This document shows positions 46,319-55,974 of a stretch of 64,000 nt of DNA, one piece after another (within the stretch, counting starts at the first letter, position 1; every line of letters begins with the position of its first letter). This DNA is from Facklamia sp. 7083-14-GEN3. GTDB lineage: Bacteria; Bacillota; Bacilli; Lactobacillales; Aerococcaceae. The notes under the pieces are model-generated. The model was not told where the DNA came from, did no database searches, and saw only the letters and a list, made by a program, of their open reading frames with translations. The stretch covers positions 806,001-870,000 of the forward strand of contig NZ_JANSGD010000001.1 in assembly GCF_024742075.1 (NCBI RefSeq), given 5' to 3'. Both the position numbers and the translations under genes were made by a program.

Positions 46319-47096
46319 TACGAATTGTTTCACCATGTAAAGCTTCATCAGAATTTTCAGTTTCATTATATGCTACTTCTGGTGAGTGACTTTTTTCAAA
46401 AGCCTCTAGTTCTTCACGACTTAAAGGCATAGTTTCCATAGAATCAGAAGTATCTTCTTGATTTTCCTCCATATGAATTTCCCTTAATTCATTCAAATCA
46501 AAAACTTGTGTCATCGATAAATCTTCGTCTGCTTCACTTTCTTTAGATTCAAACTCAGTCTCTTGTGCCAAACGATCTAAACGATTGTTTGATATTGGTC
46601 TTTGTTCACGTGTCTGAGCGGGTGTCAAAGCTGTACCATCAAATAAATCCTCAAATGAAGTATTATTAACAATGGATAATTGATTTTCAATTAATTTACG
46701 TAATTCTTGACGATATTTTTTCGTTACATTTCTCAATCTCTCTGCTTCTTCAAAAATTTCATTTGATTGAGCATTCGCTTCATCAATTACTCGACTGGCT
46801 TCACTTTCAGCTTCATAAAGAATTAATTCAGCTTCTTTACGAGCATTTTGTTTCAGACGTTCTGCCGCTTCTTGAGCAATAATAATTGAAGAATTTAAAG
46901 ATTCTTGTAACTGAGAAAAATAGTCAATTTTATCTTTTGCTTCTGCCAAATCACGTGTTAAATTATGATTTTCTTCTAGTTTTTTCTCTAATTCTACGCG
47001 TACAATATCTAAATAGTCATTAACTTGCTCTGGATCATAGCCACGGAACTTACTATTAAATTCTTTTTCTAAAATGTCATTCGGTGTAATTGTCAT
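46296..47096 (-). CDS. divIVA: Cell-division/polar scaffold protein DivIVA
   Basis: A 266-residue coiled-coil protein with the N-terminal ITPNDILEKEFNSKFRGYDPEQVNDYL membrane-binding domain and a long helical part, then an acidic tail. It marks curved membrane at septa and poles. AAAGGAAGG precedes the ATG. Confidence 0.93.
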   Translation of the reverse strand: MTITPNDILEKEFNSKFRGYDPEQVNDYLDIVRVELEKKLEENHNLTRDLAEAKDKIDYFSQLQESLNSSIIIAQEAAERLKQNARKEAELILYEAESEASRVIDEANAQSNEIFEEAERLRNVTKKYRQELRKLIENQLSIVNNTSFEDLFDGTALTPAQTREQRPISNNRLDRLAQETEFESKESEADEDLSMTQVFDLNELREIHMEENQEDTSDSMETMPLSREELEAFEKSHSPEVAYNETENSDEALHGETIRIDLPTED

Positions 47097-47129
47097 AGAG
47101 ATCCTTCCTTTTTTGTAAAATTTTACTTA

Positions 47130-47912
47130 CTATACTTTTAACAAATCGATTGAAAGCCTAAAATTATCTTTTTTTGTTTTACCATCTACTGACTGAATAC
47201 GGAAACGACCATAACGCCTTAACGAAACTATGTCAGAAACTCCAACTAAAGTATCGCTCCGATCCACTTCAGTAAAATTAATTTTAACTAGTCCAGCTTG
47301 AACAGCATCTTTAGCTCTTTGACGAGATATATTATAGACCTTACCTATCAGACTATCTAATCTTAAAGAAGAAACAATGACTGTTGTTTCTTCCCACTCA
47401 TCAATTGAATGCAGAAGATTTTCACGCTGTATAGGATTCAAATGAACGCCCACATTCGCTATCTTTTTCACTTCATCCATTAGATAAGTTTGCATTTTCA
47501 AATCAACTATTACGTGCCACGCATTACCATCAGTGATAATATCTCCTACTCTTCCCCGCTCAATTCCTGTTGAGAGAATGGTTCCAAGTATTTTACCATG
47601 AGACAAATCAGCAAATTTAGTAGGGTAACTAATTTCTAAGAATCCTAATTCTAAATCTGCTAAATCTAGCACATAATAGTTGGGATAGATTAAAGCTCTC
47701 TTACGTTCACTGTCTTCATACCCTCCATCTAAATAGTAATTCATCTCGTCGCGCCCATTTACTATATCTTGTAAAATAGTTGCTTCTCTCGGCGTTAAAA
47801 AAGATGTTAAAACAGGGGTATAAAGGCGGTCGACTTGGTCAATCCAATCATAAACTTGGTCTACAAAAGATTTTTCTTCCTTACGATAATGCTGATATAT
47901 TGATTCTTTCAT
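47130..47912 (-). CDS. ylmH: YlmH-type S4-domain RNA-binding protein
   Basis: A 260-residue cytosolic protein with a C-terminal S4-like domain (LDSLIGKVYNISRQRAKDAVQAGLVKIN). In Firmicutes it lies beside divIVA and has been linked to ribosome rescue and cell division. Starts 4 nt after ylmG, so the two are coupled. Confidence 0.9.
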   Translation of the reverse strand: MKESIYQHYRKEEKSFVDQVYDWIDQVDRLYTPVLTSFLTPREATILQDIVNGRDEMNYYLDGGYEDSERKRALIYPNYYVLDLADLELGFLEISYPTKFADLSHGKILGTILSTGIERGRVGDIITDGNAWHVIVDLKMQTYLMDEVKKIANVGVHLNPIQRENLLHSIDEWEETTVIVSSLRLDSLIGKVYNISRQRAKDAVQAGLVKINFTEVDRSDTLVGVSDIVSLRRYGRFRIQSVDGKTKKDNFRLSIDLLKV

Positions 47913-47915
47913 TTA

Positions 47916-48188
47916 TTAGCCTAAAAGCATGATAATCAACCATTTTACGCCTTGCTCAATAAAAGTCAATGTAAAAAGAGCGATGATTACATTGATGGAG
48001 ATGGGACCAATAGGTGGAATGTAGCGATTAAAAATATCAAGATAAGGACTTGCCAAACGATCAATCATTCGTCCAATCGAACTTTCTCTTGCTCCCGGCA
48101 ACCAGGAAAGTAAGGCATAGAGAATCAAGACCCATTGATAGACACGAAAAATTGTAGACACAAATTGAATAATTGCTGATAAATTCAT
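47916..48188 (-). CDS. ylmG: YggT/YlmG-family membrane protein
   Basis: A 90-residue protein with two transmembrane segments (about 9-30 and 66-88) and the LPGARESSIGRMI and SPYLDIFNRYIPPIGPI motifs. Function is tied to chromosome/division organisation. In most relatives sepF (and ylmE) sit between it and ftsZ; here ftsZ is only 66 nt away, so neither is present at this place. Confidence 0.9.
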   Translation of the reverse strand: MNLSAIIQFVSTIFRVYQWVLILYALLSWLPGARESSIGRMIDRLASPYLDIFNRYIPPIGPISINVIIALFTLTFIEQGVKWLIIMLLG

Positions 48189-48254
48189 AATACCTCCGAC
48201 TTTATTCCTAATAATTGGTGAAAAGAGGAAACAGTCATGCTTCCTCTAAATAAT

Positions 48255-49577
48255 TTAATGACGATTTCTTTTACGGAAGAAAGGAGGTGTTTCTAATTCG
48301 TCTTGCTCTTCTGATTCCGCTTGACGCACCTTGCTTTCAGATTCCGATCTTTCAAAGGTTCTTTCAACCTTGTTTTCTTTAGGCTCAATATCTGCCACAT
48401 CACGAGTAATTTGCTCACGTTTAATATCCCAATCACTGAATAAATCACGTTCAGCTTCTTTCTGATTGACTTGTCCCAAATTGATTGAGCGGTCAGATGA
48501 ATTCATCGCTGGTGAACTGGATGAGGATGGGTTACTTTCGTTTGTAGGGAAAGTGTTGTTATGAGAAAAATTTGGTCGGTTTTGACGCATACCTTGTTGT
48601 TTATTAATGGTATTCTTTTCTGCATCAATTCCGGTAGCAATAACAGTAACAACTACCTCATCGCCTAAACTTTCGTTAATGGAAGTACCAAAAATAATAT
48701 TAACATCTTCGCTAGAGGCAGAAGCAATAATATCACTTGCATCTTGTGCTTCAAATAAGCTTAAGTCCGGACCACCTGTTACATTCAGTAAAATTTGTTG
48801 CGCTCCATCAATTGAAACCTCTAATAACGGAGAAGAAATAGCTTTCTTAGTCGCTTCTGCTGTACGGTTTTCACCTGCAGCTGTACCAATTCCCATCAGA
48901 GCTGTTCCTTGATCCTTCATTACGGTTTTAACATCCGCAAAGTCCAAGTTAATAAAGCCCGGAGCAACGATTAAATCAGAAATACCTTGAACTCCTTGAC
49001 GCAAAACATTGTCCGCTTCAGAGAATGCTTCCATCATTGGTGTTTTACGATCGACTACTTCTAGCAGACGATTATTTGAGATGACTACTAAGGTATCCAC
49101 AGCTTCCTTGAGATTTTGTAATCCTTCAGCAGCAAAGCGACCGCGCTTAGGCCCTTCAAATGTGAAAGGACGTGTTACGACTCCGACGGTTAAAGCTCCT
49201 AACTCTTTAGCAATACGAGCAACAACAGGCGCAGCACCTGTTCCAGTTCCACCACCCATTCCGGCAGTGACAAAAACAAGGTCTGATCCTTCAAGAACTT
49301 GACGTAATTGTTCTTCTGATTCTTCAGCTGCTCTTAAGCCAATTTCTGGAATCGATCCAGCTCCCAAGCCCTTTGTAACTTTTGGGCCTAATTGAATTTT
49401 AGTTTCTGCTTGAGAACTTTTTAAAGCTTGCGTATCCGTATTAGCGACGATGAATTCAACACCTTGAACGTCTTCAGAAATCATTCGGTTGACAGCATTG
49501 CCACCCGCTCCACCTAAACCAATAACTTTGATAACTGCTCCTTCAGGATTAACTGTTGGATCAAATGATAATTCCAT
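48255..49577 (-). CDS. ftsZ: Cell division GTPase FtsZ
   Basis: A 440-residue tubulin-like protein. GTP-binding [12 protein letters not shown] at about residue 106, T7 loop [10 protein letters not shown], a variable linker (about 330-425), and the C-terminal peptide [15 protein letters not shown] that binds FtsA and EzrA. AGGAGG lies 10 nt before the ATG. Confidence 0.98.
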   Translation of the reverse strand: MELSFDPTVNPEGAVIKVIGLGGAGGNAVNRMISEDVQGVEFIVANTDTQALKSSQAETKIQLGPKVTKGLGAGSIPEIGLRAAEESEEQLRQVLEGSDLVFVTAGMGGGTGTGAAPVVARIAKELGALTVGVVTRPFTFEGPKRGRFAAEGLQNLKEAVDTLVVISNNRLLEVVDRKTPMMEAFSEADNVLRQGVQGISDLIVAPGFINLDFADVKTVMKDQGTALMGIGTAAGENRTAEATKKAISSPLLEVSIDGAQQILLNVTGGPDLSLFEAQDASDIIASASSEDVNIIFGTSINESLGDEVVVTVIATGIDAEKNTINKQQGMRQNRPNFSHNNTFPTNESNPSSSSSPAMNSSDRSINLGQVNQKEAERDLFSDWDIKREQITRDVADIEPKENKVERTFERSESESKVRQAESEEQDELETPPFFRKRNRH

Positions 49578-49607
49578 TAATATATTCCTCCTCTTGTGCT
49601 GTCTTAA

Positions 49608-51185
49608 TTAATCAAAAAACGTTTGAAAATATGCTCTTAATTTATTTACAAATCCACCCTCGTTAGTTGATGGATTTTTTGTCGACTCATCTGTCCATTC
49701 TTCTTCAGAATATTGGCCCTCTGATGGATAACTATTATAAGATTCCGCTTGATTATCGTTGTATGCGTAATACTCTGAGTGACCGGAATTGTCTGAAAAA
49801 GCTTGACCATTAGGATGGGGTTGAGATAATGAAGGGCTCTTTGGTTTTTGGCGAGCTTGATCTCGATTACCGAATCCTCCTTGAAGCCCACCTTGTTGTC
49901 CTCCGATACCACTTGTTTGATAATATGAGTTATCTGTCTCACCATAAGGACGACCTTGTCCGCCAACATACTGATTCGAAAACGGTGGGTTAGCATCTCT
50001 AGCTGCAGCGTGTTGAGCCCTTTGAGCTCGGAAAGTTGCCTGAGCGATTTGATGCACTTCGTCTAATTTTGAAACATATTCAACCATTCCCATACTAGTT
50101 GTGTAGACAGGATTGCGCATTCCCATTTGTTCTGGGATATATACACGAACTTGAGGACCGAAGTACTTTTTAGCTAATTCTAATACACCTGGTAAAGAAG
50201 AAGCGCCTCCAGTCAAGACAAAGCCTCCTGGTAAATCTAATGCATCTACTGCTTCAAGATCTTCATGAATGGTTTCAAAAATTTGAACTAAGCGAGCTTC
50301 GATAATTTCTGATAGATAGCGCTCATCTACTCGAACAGGTTCTTTACGTCCAACTGTTTCGACCGGGAAATACTCTTCCGGTGAAGTTTGACTAGAAATG
50401 GCATAACCATATTCACGCTTAATGCGTTCAGCAGAGTCTAAGGAAGTATTCAAGATAACCGAAATATCCTTAGTCACATAGTCTCCACCTTCTTGATCAA
50501 CAAACGAGTATTTTAATTGATTATCGTAGATTATGGAAGCGGATGTTTGACCGCCTCCCATATCAATAATAACTGTACCAAACTCTCGCTCATCTTGATT
50601 TAAAGCAGTAGTGGCAATCGCTTGTGGTTGAATGACGAATTCAGAAATTGAAAGACCTGCTTTTTCCACACAACGTCTAATATTATGAATAATCGTACGT
50701 GGACCTGTCATTAAGCGGGCATAAAGCTCTAAACGAACACCTATCATTCCACGAGGGTCACGAATACCATTGAAACCATCTACGATAAACTCTTCAGGTA
50801 AAATGGCAATTACTTCTCGCTCAGGTGGAACAGATCGTACTTTTGCTGCCGAAATAACATTGTCAACATCCCGAGAAGTTATTTCACGATTCTCACTTGC
50901 TACAGCAATCATGCCGTGACAATCGTCAATTGCCAATTTATTACTAGGCACACCAACGACCACTTCATTGATTTTAACATTAGCCTTACGTTCTGCTTGT
51001 TCAATTGCTTTTTGAATCGAAAGAACCGTCTCATCTATATCGACAATAACTCCACGACTTAAACCACGTGATTTTTCATTGCCTACACCAATTATGTTTA
51101 CATGTCCATTCATATATTCAGCAACAACAACTTTAATCGATGTTGTTCCAATATCTAAACTAACAATTATTTCTTGATTTCTCAT
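49608..51185 (-). CDS. ftsA: Actin-like division protein FtsA with long C-terminal linker
   Basis: A 525-residue protein, longer than the usual 410-440. The core (about 1-395) has SLDIGTTSIKVVVAEY, IDMGGGQTSASI and TGGASSLPG. From about residue 395 an unusually long Gly/Gln/Asn/Ser/Tyr-rich, probably disordered linker leads to a C-terminal amphipathic helix GGFVNKLRAYFQTFFD, the membrane-targeting sequence. It anchors FtsZ to the membrane. Confidence 0.96.
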   Translation of the reverse strand: MRNQEIIVSLDIGTTSIKVVVAEYMNGHVNIIGVGNEKSRGLSRGVIVDIDETVLSIQKAIEQAERKANVKINEVVVGVPSNKLAIDDCHGMIAVASENREITSRDVDNVISAAKVRSVPPEREVIAILPEEFIVDGFNGIRDPRGMIGVRLELYARLMTGPRTIIHNIRRCVEKAGLSISEFVIQPQAIATTALNQDEREFGTVIIDMGGGQTSASIIYDNQLKYSFVDQEGGDYVTKDISVILNTSLDSAERIKREYGYAISSQTSPEEYFPVETVGRKEPVRVDERYLSEIIEARLVQIFETIHEDLEAVDALDLPGGFVLTGGASSLPGVLELAKKYFGPQVRVYIPEQMGMRNPVYTTSMGMVEYVSKLDEVHQIAQATFRAQRAQHAAARDANPPFSNQYVGGQGRPYGETDNSYYQTSGIGGQQGGLQGGFGNRDQARQKPKSPSLSQPHPNGQAFSDNSGHSEYYAYNDNQAESYNSYPSEGQYSEEEWTDESTKNPSTNEGGFVNKLRAYFQTFFD

Positions 51186-51317
51186 CCAGGTGATGAACCC
51201 CCTTCATTTTCCCAAAACATGAGTATTTATCACATTATATTACCTTTATATTAACACACACATAAAGCCATTGAAATTAAAAGAAGTCCTTGTTATCAAT
51301 TCGTAATCATATTTATC

Positions 51318-52472
51318 TTAATTATTGTTAAGCTTGACTGAATTAGTTTCGTTAGCCTCAGGTGTAAAATAAGCTCCCACTTCGAGATCGATAATTCCTT
51401 TACGACCATTGAGTTGGTCTAACATTTTTGGATAATAATTCATTTTTTCCGCTACTGTTGAACTTACTGCTTTTATAAGGTTACCGTCCTTCATTTGTAT
51501 TTCAATATAGCCTTCTTTTCCTGGTTTGGAGGAAGGTGTGATTTTTTCTACTTTTTCTAAAGTGCTCGTTTCAAACTGGTCTATGGCAATAGCAACTTGT
51601 TTTAGTACTGATTCTGAAAAATCCCCTTCAATGATGGGAAGCCTATTCATTTGTTCAGCAACTAATTGTTTTTTTATAACAGCTTCATCCGATGTATACC
51701 CCTTACTCATCAGGGCATAGTTTTTACCATTACTAGAGTATATACCAACAATTTTTTGTTCTTCTACAATAATCTCTATTGCTTTCCAACTATCACGCTG
51801 AATACGAACATCTTCCAATAACGGATTGTTAGTGAGAATATGGTCTTCAATTTCCTTTCGCCATTTCAAAACATTACTTGCCTTATCCATCGAATGAATC
51901 GTGACTCCATTAAGAATCGACTCACTTTGAACGATTTGATTGCCTGACACGATTAACCTATTAACATTATTATAAGGTAATATTTGCCAAGCTGACCCTA
52001 TCATTAAGCTATAAATGACTAGATAGAGAACAAAAATTTTTCTCTTTCCTTTAGGAAAACCTCTTAACAATGCTTCTTTACTTGGCAGTCTATCTAACCA
52101 ATATCTAGGGATGGAATAATTAGGATTTATTCTTTGCCCTTTTTGGCTACTTGTATAAACAAATGGACCTTGATAATTAGTGTCCCTACGATAATTTTGC
52201 GAAGGTCTCCCTCCATAAAAAGACTCATCCATCGGTCCACTGTAATATTCGGTCTGTTGATTGTTTCGATAATCATTTAGGGAATAAATATTTGATCGAT
52301 TTAAATTTTCTTGGTCATGAGACTGTTCAAAAGAACTCGGAAGAATAGGTTTGCCTTGAGAATCTAAACGGTAATTACCCATAGGCGCTGTTACCGGTTG
52401 ATTATTTCTTTCTGAAATAGTTCTTCGATTCTGTAGATTTTTATTTTTATCTGGTAACCGATAATTAGCCAT
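51318..52472 (-). CDS. divIB: Cell division protein DivIB (FtsQ)
   Basis: A 384-residue bitopic protein with a long, basic, Asn/Gln-rich cytosolic N-terminus (about 1-140), one transmembrane helix (KIFVLYLVIYSLMIGSAWQIL), and an extracellular POTRA (VSGNQIVQSESILNGVTI) plus beta domain. Part of the FtsL-FtsB-DivIB septal complex. AAAGGAGGAATAGG precedes the ATG. Confidence 0.9.
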   Translation of the reverse strand: MANYRLPDKNKNLQNRRTISERNNQPVTAPMGNYRLDSQGKPILPSSFEQSHDQENLNRSNIYSLNDYRNNQQTEYYSGPMDESFYGGRPSQNYRRDTNYQGPFVYTSSQKGQRINPNYSIPRYWLDRLPSKEALLRGFPKGKRKIFVLYLVIYSLMIGSAWQILPYNNVNRLIVSGNQIVQSESILNGVTIHSMDKASNVLKWRKEIEDHILTNNPLLEDVRIQRDSWKAIEIIVEEQKIVGIYSSNGKNYALMSKGYTSDEAVIKKQLVAEQMNRLPIIEGDFSESVLKQVAIAIDQFETSTLEKVEKITPSSKPGKEGYIEIQMKDGNLIKAVSSTVAEKMNYYPKMLDQLNGRKGIIDLEVGAYFTPEANETNSVKLNNN

Positions 52473-52499
52473 CCTATTCCTCCTTTCTTTTAAAATTAT

Positions 52500-53612
52500 T
52501 TATACCAGCTCGTTCATCATTTGAATAATCCGATCACTTGCATCAGTGATTCCCATACCTTTTGCTGCTTGACTCATGGCCTTTAATTCTTTAGAAGCTA
52601 ACATTAATTGGTTAACTTTTTGAAATAAAGACTGTCCATTAAGCTCTGACTCTTTTATCATCACAGCTGCCTTCTTTTTAACTAAAGACAAGGCATTATG
52701 TTCTTGATGGTTATCTGTTACATAAGGGCTAGGTATTAGAATACTAGGTAATCCCAAAGCTGTTAACTCTGTTAAGGTTGTTGCTCCGGCACGACAAACA
52801 ACTAGATCAATCGCTTGAAAAACACTTGGCATATCATCTATATAAGGAACGATTCGAACATTACTACTTTCATTGATTTTTTCGACTGTTTCTTCATTAA
52901 GTTCTTGAAAGTGACTTTGTCCAGTAGCAATAATCACTTGATAATTAGCAGTCAACCATTTATCTAGAGATTCAATTCCCGCTTGATTAATGGCTGGCGC
53001 TCCCCGAGAGCCTCCAAAAATTAAAACGGTCGGTTGATCATCTTTTAAACCAAATTGTTCAGACAAACATTGCGGCATTGGCGGTGTAGATATCACTTCT
53101 TGCCCTCTAGGGTTTCCTGTTAAAATCACTTTATGTTGATTTTTGCCAAATTGATGTCCCGCCTCTTCAAAACAAACAGCAATTTTATTAACAAAACGAG
53201 CTAAAAATTTATTAGTAATTCCTGCTACTGAATTTTGCTCGTGAATAATGGTCGGAACTTTAAGCATACTAGCGGCTAATAAGACGGGTCCACAGACATA
53301 ACCCCCTGTTCCAAGAACAATATCTGGTTGAAAGTCACGGATCATTTGCTTTGCCTTACGAGTTGAATTAAATAGTTTAAAGATTAACTTTAGATTATCT
53401 ATGCTAATTGATCTTTTTAAACCCGTTATTTCGACCGCTTTAAAAGGCATTCCTTCTCGAGGAACAATTTGGGACTCCAGTCCTCTTTGCGTACCAATAT
53501 AAAGCACTTCAACATCTGCTTTTTCTTTTAAAACACGGTATAAAGCTAATGCTGGATAAATGTGTCCCCCGGTTCCACCACCTGAAAGAACAATTCGTTT
53601 TACTTTATTCAT
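52500..53612 (-). CDS. murG: MurG N-acetylglucosaminyltransferase
   Basis: A 370-residue peripheral GT-B enzyme that makes lipid II from lipid I. Glycine loop SGGGTGGHIYPAL, GTGGYVCGP, the HEQNSVAG motif and the C-terminal nucleotide-sugar site CRAGATTLTE. Confidence 0.97.
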   Translation of the reverse strand: MNKVKRIVLSGGGTGGHIYPALALYRVLKEKADVEVLYIGTQRGLESQIVPREGMPFKAVEITGLKRSISIDNLKLIFKLFNSTRKAKQMIRDFQPDIVLGTGGYVCGPVLLAASMLKVPTIIHEQNSVAGITNKFLARFVNKIAVCFEEAGHQFGKNQHKVILTGNPRGQEVISTPPMPQCLSEQFGLKDDQPTVLIFGGSRGAPAINQAGIESLDKWLTANYQVIIATGQSHFQELNEETVEKINESSNVRIVPYIDDMPSVFQAIDLVVCRAGATTLTELTALGLPSILIPSPYVTDNHQEHNALSLVKKKAAVMIKESELNGQSLFQKVNQLMLASKELKAMSQAAKGMGITDASDRIIQMMNELV

Positions 53613-53626
53613 TTCTTTCTCCTTTA

Positions 53627-54982
53627 TTATGCTTCTCTTCTAAAAGACTCGACCTGCTCTATAAACCGATCGCCTCTAATTTCATAATTCTTAAATTGAT
53701 CCCAAGAGGCACATGCGGGTGAGAACAAAACAATTTGCCCTTCTTGAGCAAAAGAAATGGCAGCTTGACTCGCCTGGTCTAAATTTTCAAATAATTTAAT
53801 CGTTTTGACTTTAGCTTTTCTAAAATCTCTTTCCATTTTTTCTTTTGATTCACCGTATAGAAAGGCTGCCTTTACTTTGTTTAAATAAGGAATTAGGTCT
53901 TGGAAATCATTTCCACGATCGAGGCCCCCACCAATATAGATGATGTCTTGGTCAAAACTTTTAAGGGCTGTAATAGTTGCAACCGTATTGGTAGCTTTGG
54001 AATCATTATAAAATTTAATTCCTTTAATCGTGCCTAAGGGTTGGATACGATGACGAATACCAGCAAAGCTTGCTAATTTCTCTTGAATGGCTGCATTTTT
54101 TACCCCTTGAATTTTAGCTATGGCAATAGCGGCTAGGGCATTTTCTAAATTATGCTTGCCTGGTAGATTAAATTGATCAATTAAAGCCACTTCTTGCCCT
54201 TGGAAATAAAAAGAATGATCTTTAATATATGCACCTGAATTTACTTGCTTTTGACGAGAAAATGGCACCTTTATCGCTGGAGAATCTTTCAACCATTCTT
54301 CAAGTTCAGTTTGATCAGCATTATAAATTAAATAATCCTTCTCAGTCATTTGCTGAATCAGCTTTAATTTGGCTGCAATATAGTCTTGCCGTGTTCCATG
54401 GTAGTCTAAATGGGCTGAATAAATATTAGTAAAAACCGCAATCTGTGGATGAAATGATTGGGTACCCATTAACTGAAAAGAAGATAATTCCATTACGATT
54501 AAGTCCGCTTCATTTACTTCTTGAGCAACTTCAATTGACGGGACGCCTACATTTCCTGCTAATTCAACTTTACCTTTCCACGAACCTTCTAAAAGATGGT
54601 GGGCCAAGCAAGTCGTGGTTGTTTTCCCATTAGAGCCTGTAATTCCAATAATAGGTGCTAGACTTTCACGATAAGCCAACTCAACATCCGTATAAATTGG
54701 TATACCACGATGCAAAGCCTCTTGAATAATCTCTAATGAATAAGGTATCCCAGGTGTCTTGACGATGAAGTCAATTCCTTCCAATATCTCAAGTGGGTGT
54801 CCCTTATCCACCACTCTTACTCCTGACTTTAATAGCAAATTAACCGACGGGTCCTGAGAAAGGTCCCCTCGGTCATTGAGCGTAATTTTTGCACTTTCTT
54901 TTTGTAGATAATTCACAATACTTTTACCTGTTAAGGCATAACCCATAACTAAAATATGTTGACCAGCGTATTTATTTGTCAT
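53627..54982 (-). CDS. murD: UDP-MurNAc-L-Ala:D-Glu ligase MurD
   Basis: A 451-residue Mur ligase. P-loop ITGSNGKTTTTCL at about residue 116, the HNLENALAAIAIAK motif, and the DSKATNT motif near the C-terminus. Cytosolic. It ends 15 nt before murG and follows mraY by 33 nt. Confidence 0.97.
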   Translation of the reverse strand: MTNKYAGQHILVMGYALTGKSIVNYLQKESAKITLNDRGDLSQDPSVNLLLKSGVRVVDKGHPLEILEGIDFIVKTPGIPYSLEIIQEALHRGIPIYTDVELAYRESLAPIIGITGSNGKTTTTCLAHHLLEGSWKGKVELAGNVGVPSIEVAQEVNEADLIVMELSSFQLMGTQSFHPQIAVFTNIYSAHLDYHGTRQDYIAAKLKLIQQMTEKDYLIYNADQTELEEWLKDSPAIKVPFSRQKQVNSGAYIKDHSFYFQGQEVALIDQFNLPGKHNLENALAAIAIAKIQGVKNAAIQEKLASFAGIRHRIQPLGTIKGIKFYNDSKATNTVATITALKSFDQDIIYIGGGLDRGNDFQDLIPYLNKVKAAFLYGESKEKMERDFRKAKVKTIKLFENLDQASQAAISFAQEGQIVLFSPACASWDQFKNYEIRGDRFIEQVESFRREA

Positions 54983-55014
54983 TTGTTTTCACACTTTCTC
55001 GCTTATTATGCCTA

Positions 55015-55974
55015 TTATAAAATGAAATAGAGCAAGCTAGCAAGTATTCCTACTGTCCAAAAAACAATTACTACTAACTCTTCAGACCATCCAATCATCT
55101 CAAAATGATGGTGAATGGGTGACATCTTAAAAATTCTCTTCCCTCTTGTTTTAAAAGAAGCAACTTGCAAGATGACAGATAAAGTTTCAATTACAAAAAC
55201 TAAGCCAATAATCAATAAAGACCACGGATTATTTAAAAGTATTGAAATGATTGCTAAACCTGCCCCTAAAGCTAACGAACCCACATCACCCATGAAGATT
55301 TGAGCGGGTTTGCGATTAAATAGTAAGAAACATAAAAGACTTGCTACAACAATTAAACAAGCCATAGCAACTGATGCTTGGTCTAGACGGATAGCCAACA
55401 TAAAGTAGGCTCCATAGGCAATAATATTTAAACCTGTAGCTAGACCGTCTAATCCATCAGTTAAGTTAACAGCATTAGAAAAACCAGTAATCCAAAAGAA
55501 GGCAAATGCTATCACAACTAATAAATAATTAATTTCCAAAGAGAAAATAGGCAATACAAAGGTTTTCCCTAATAGATAACCCGCTAAAACTACGATACCA
55601 GAAAATAAAAGCTGCAGTAGAAATTTTTGTTTAGCCGTTAATCCTTCATTTTTACCGGTGAAAATAGATATAAAATCATCGGCAAAACCAATGCCACCAA
55701 AAAACAACCAAGTTAGCGCAATCATCAAGAGATTAGCATCTAGTAACTTAAATAACCAGCCAAACAACAAAGTAATCACTATGGATACTGAAATGAAAAC
55801 CGTTCCTCCCATAGTGGGGGTACCTGTTTTAACTTGATGCCAGGAAGGGCCTTCTTCTCGAATAGCTTGACCCATTTTCTTTTTTATGAATAAACGGATA
55901 AAAAGCGGAACTAAAGCCAGTGTTAACAGTCCTGAACTAATGAAAGCCATTAATAACTGCATCATCTTTTCCAT
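55015..55974 (-). CDS. mraY: Phospho-MurNAc-pentapeptide translocase MraY
   Basis: A 319-residue polytopic enzyme making lipid I. FADDFISIFTGKNEGL, NAVNLTDGLDGLATGL and the SPIHHHFEMIGWSE histidine motif. Its start overlaps the murE stop by 13 nt. Confidence 0.97.
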   Translation of the reverse strand: MEKMMQLLMAFISSGLLTLALVPLFIRLFIKKKMGQAIREEGPSWHQVKTGTPTMGGTVFISVSIVITLLFGWLFKLLDANLLMIALTWLFFGGIGFADDFISIFTGKNEGLTAKQKFLLQLLFSGIVVLAGYLLGKTFVLPIFSLEINYLLVVIAFAFFWITGFSNAVNLTDGLDGLATGLNIIAYGAYFMLAIRLDQASVAMACLIVVASLLCFLLFNRKPAQIFMGDVGSLALGAGLAIISILLNNPWSLLIIGLVFVIETLSVILQVASFKTRGKRIFKMSPIHHHFEMIGWSEELVVIVFWTVGILASLLYFIL

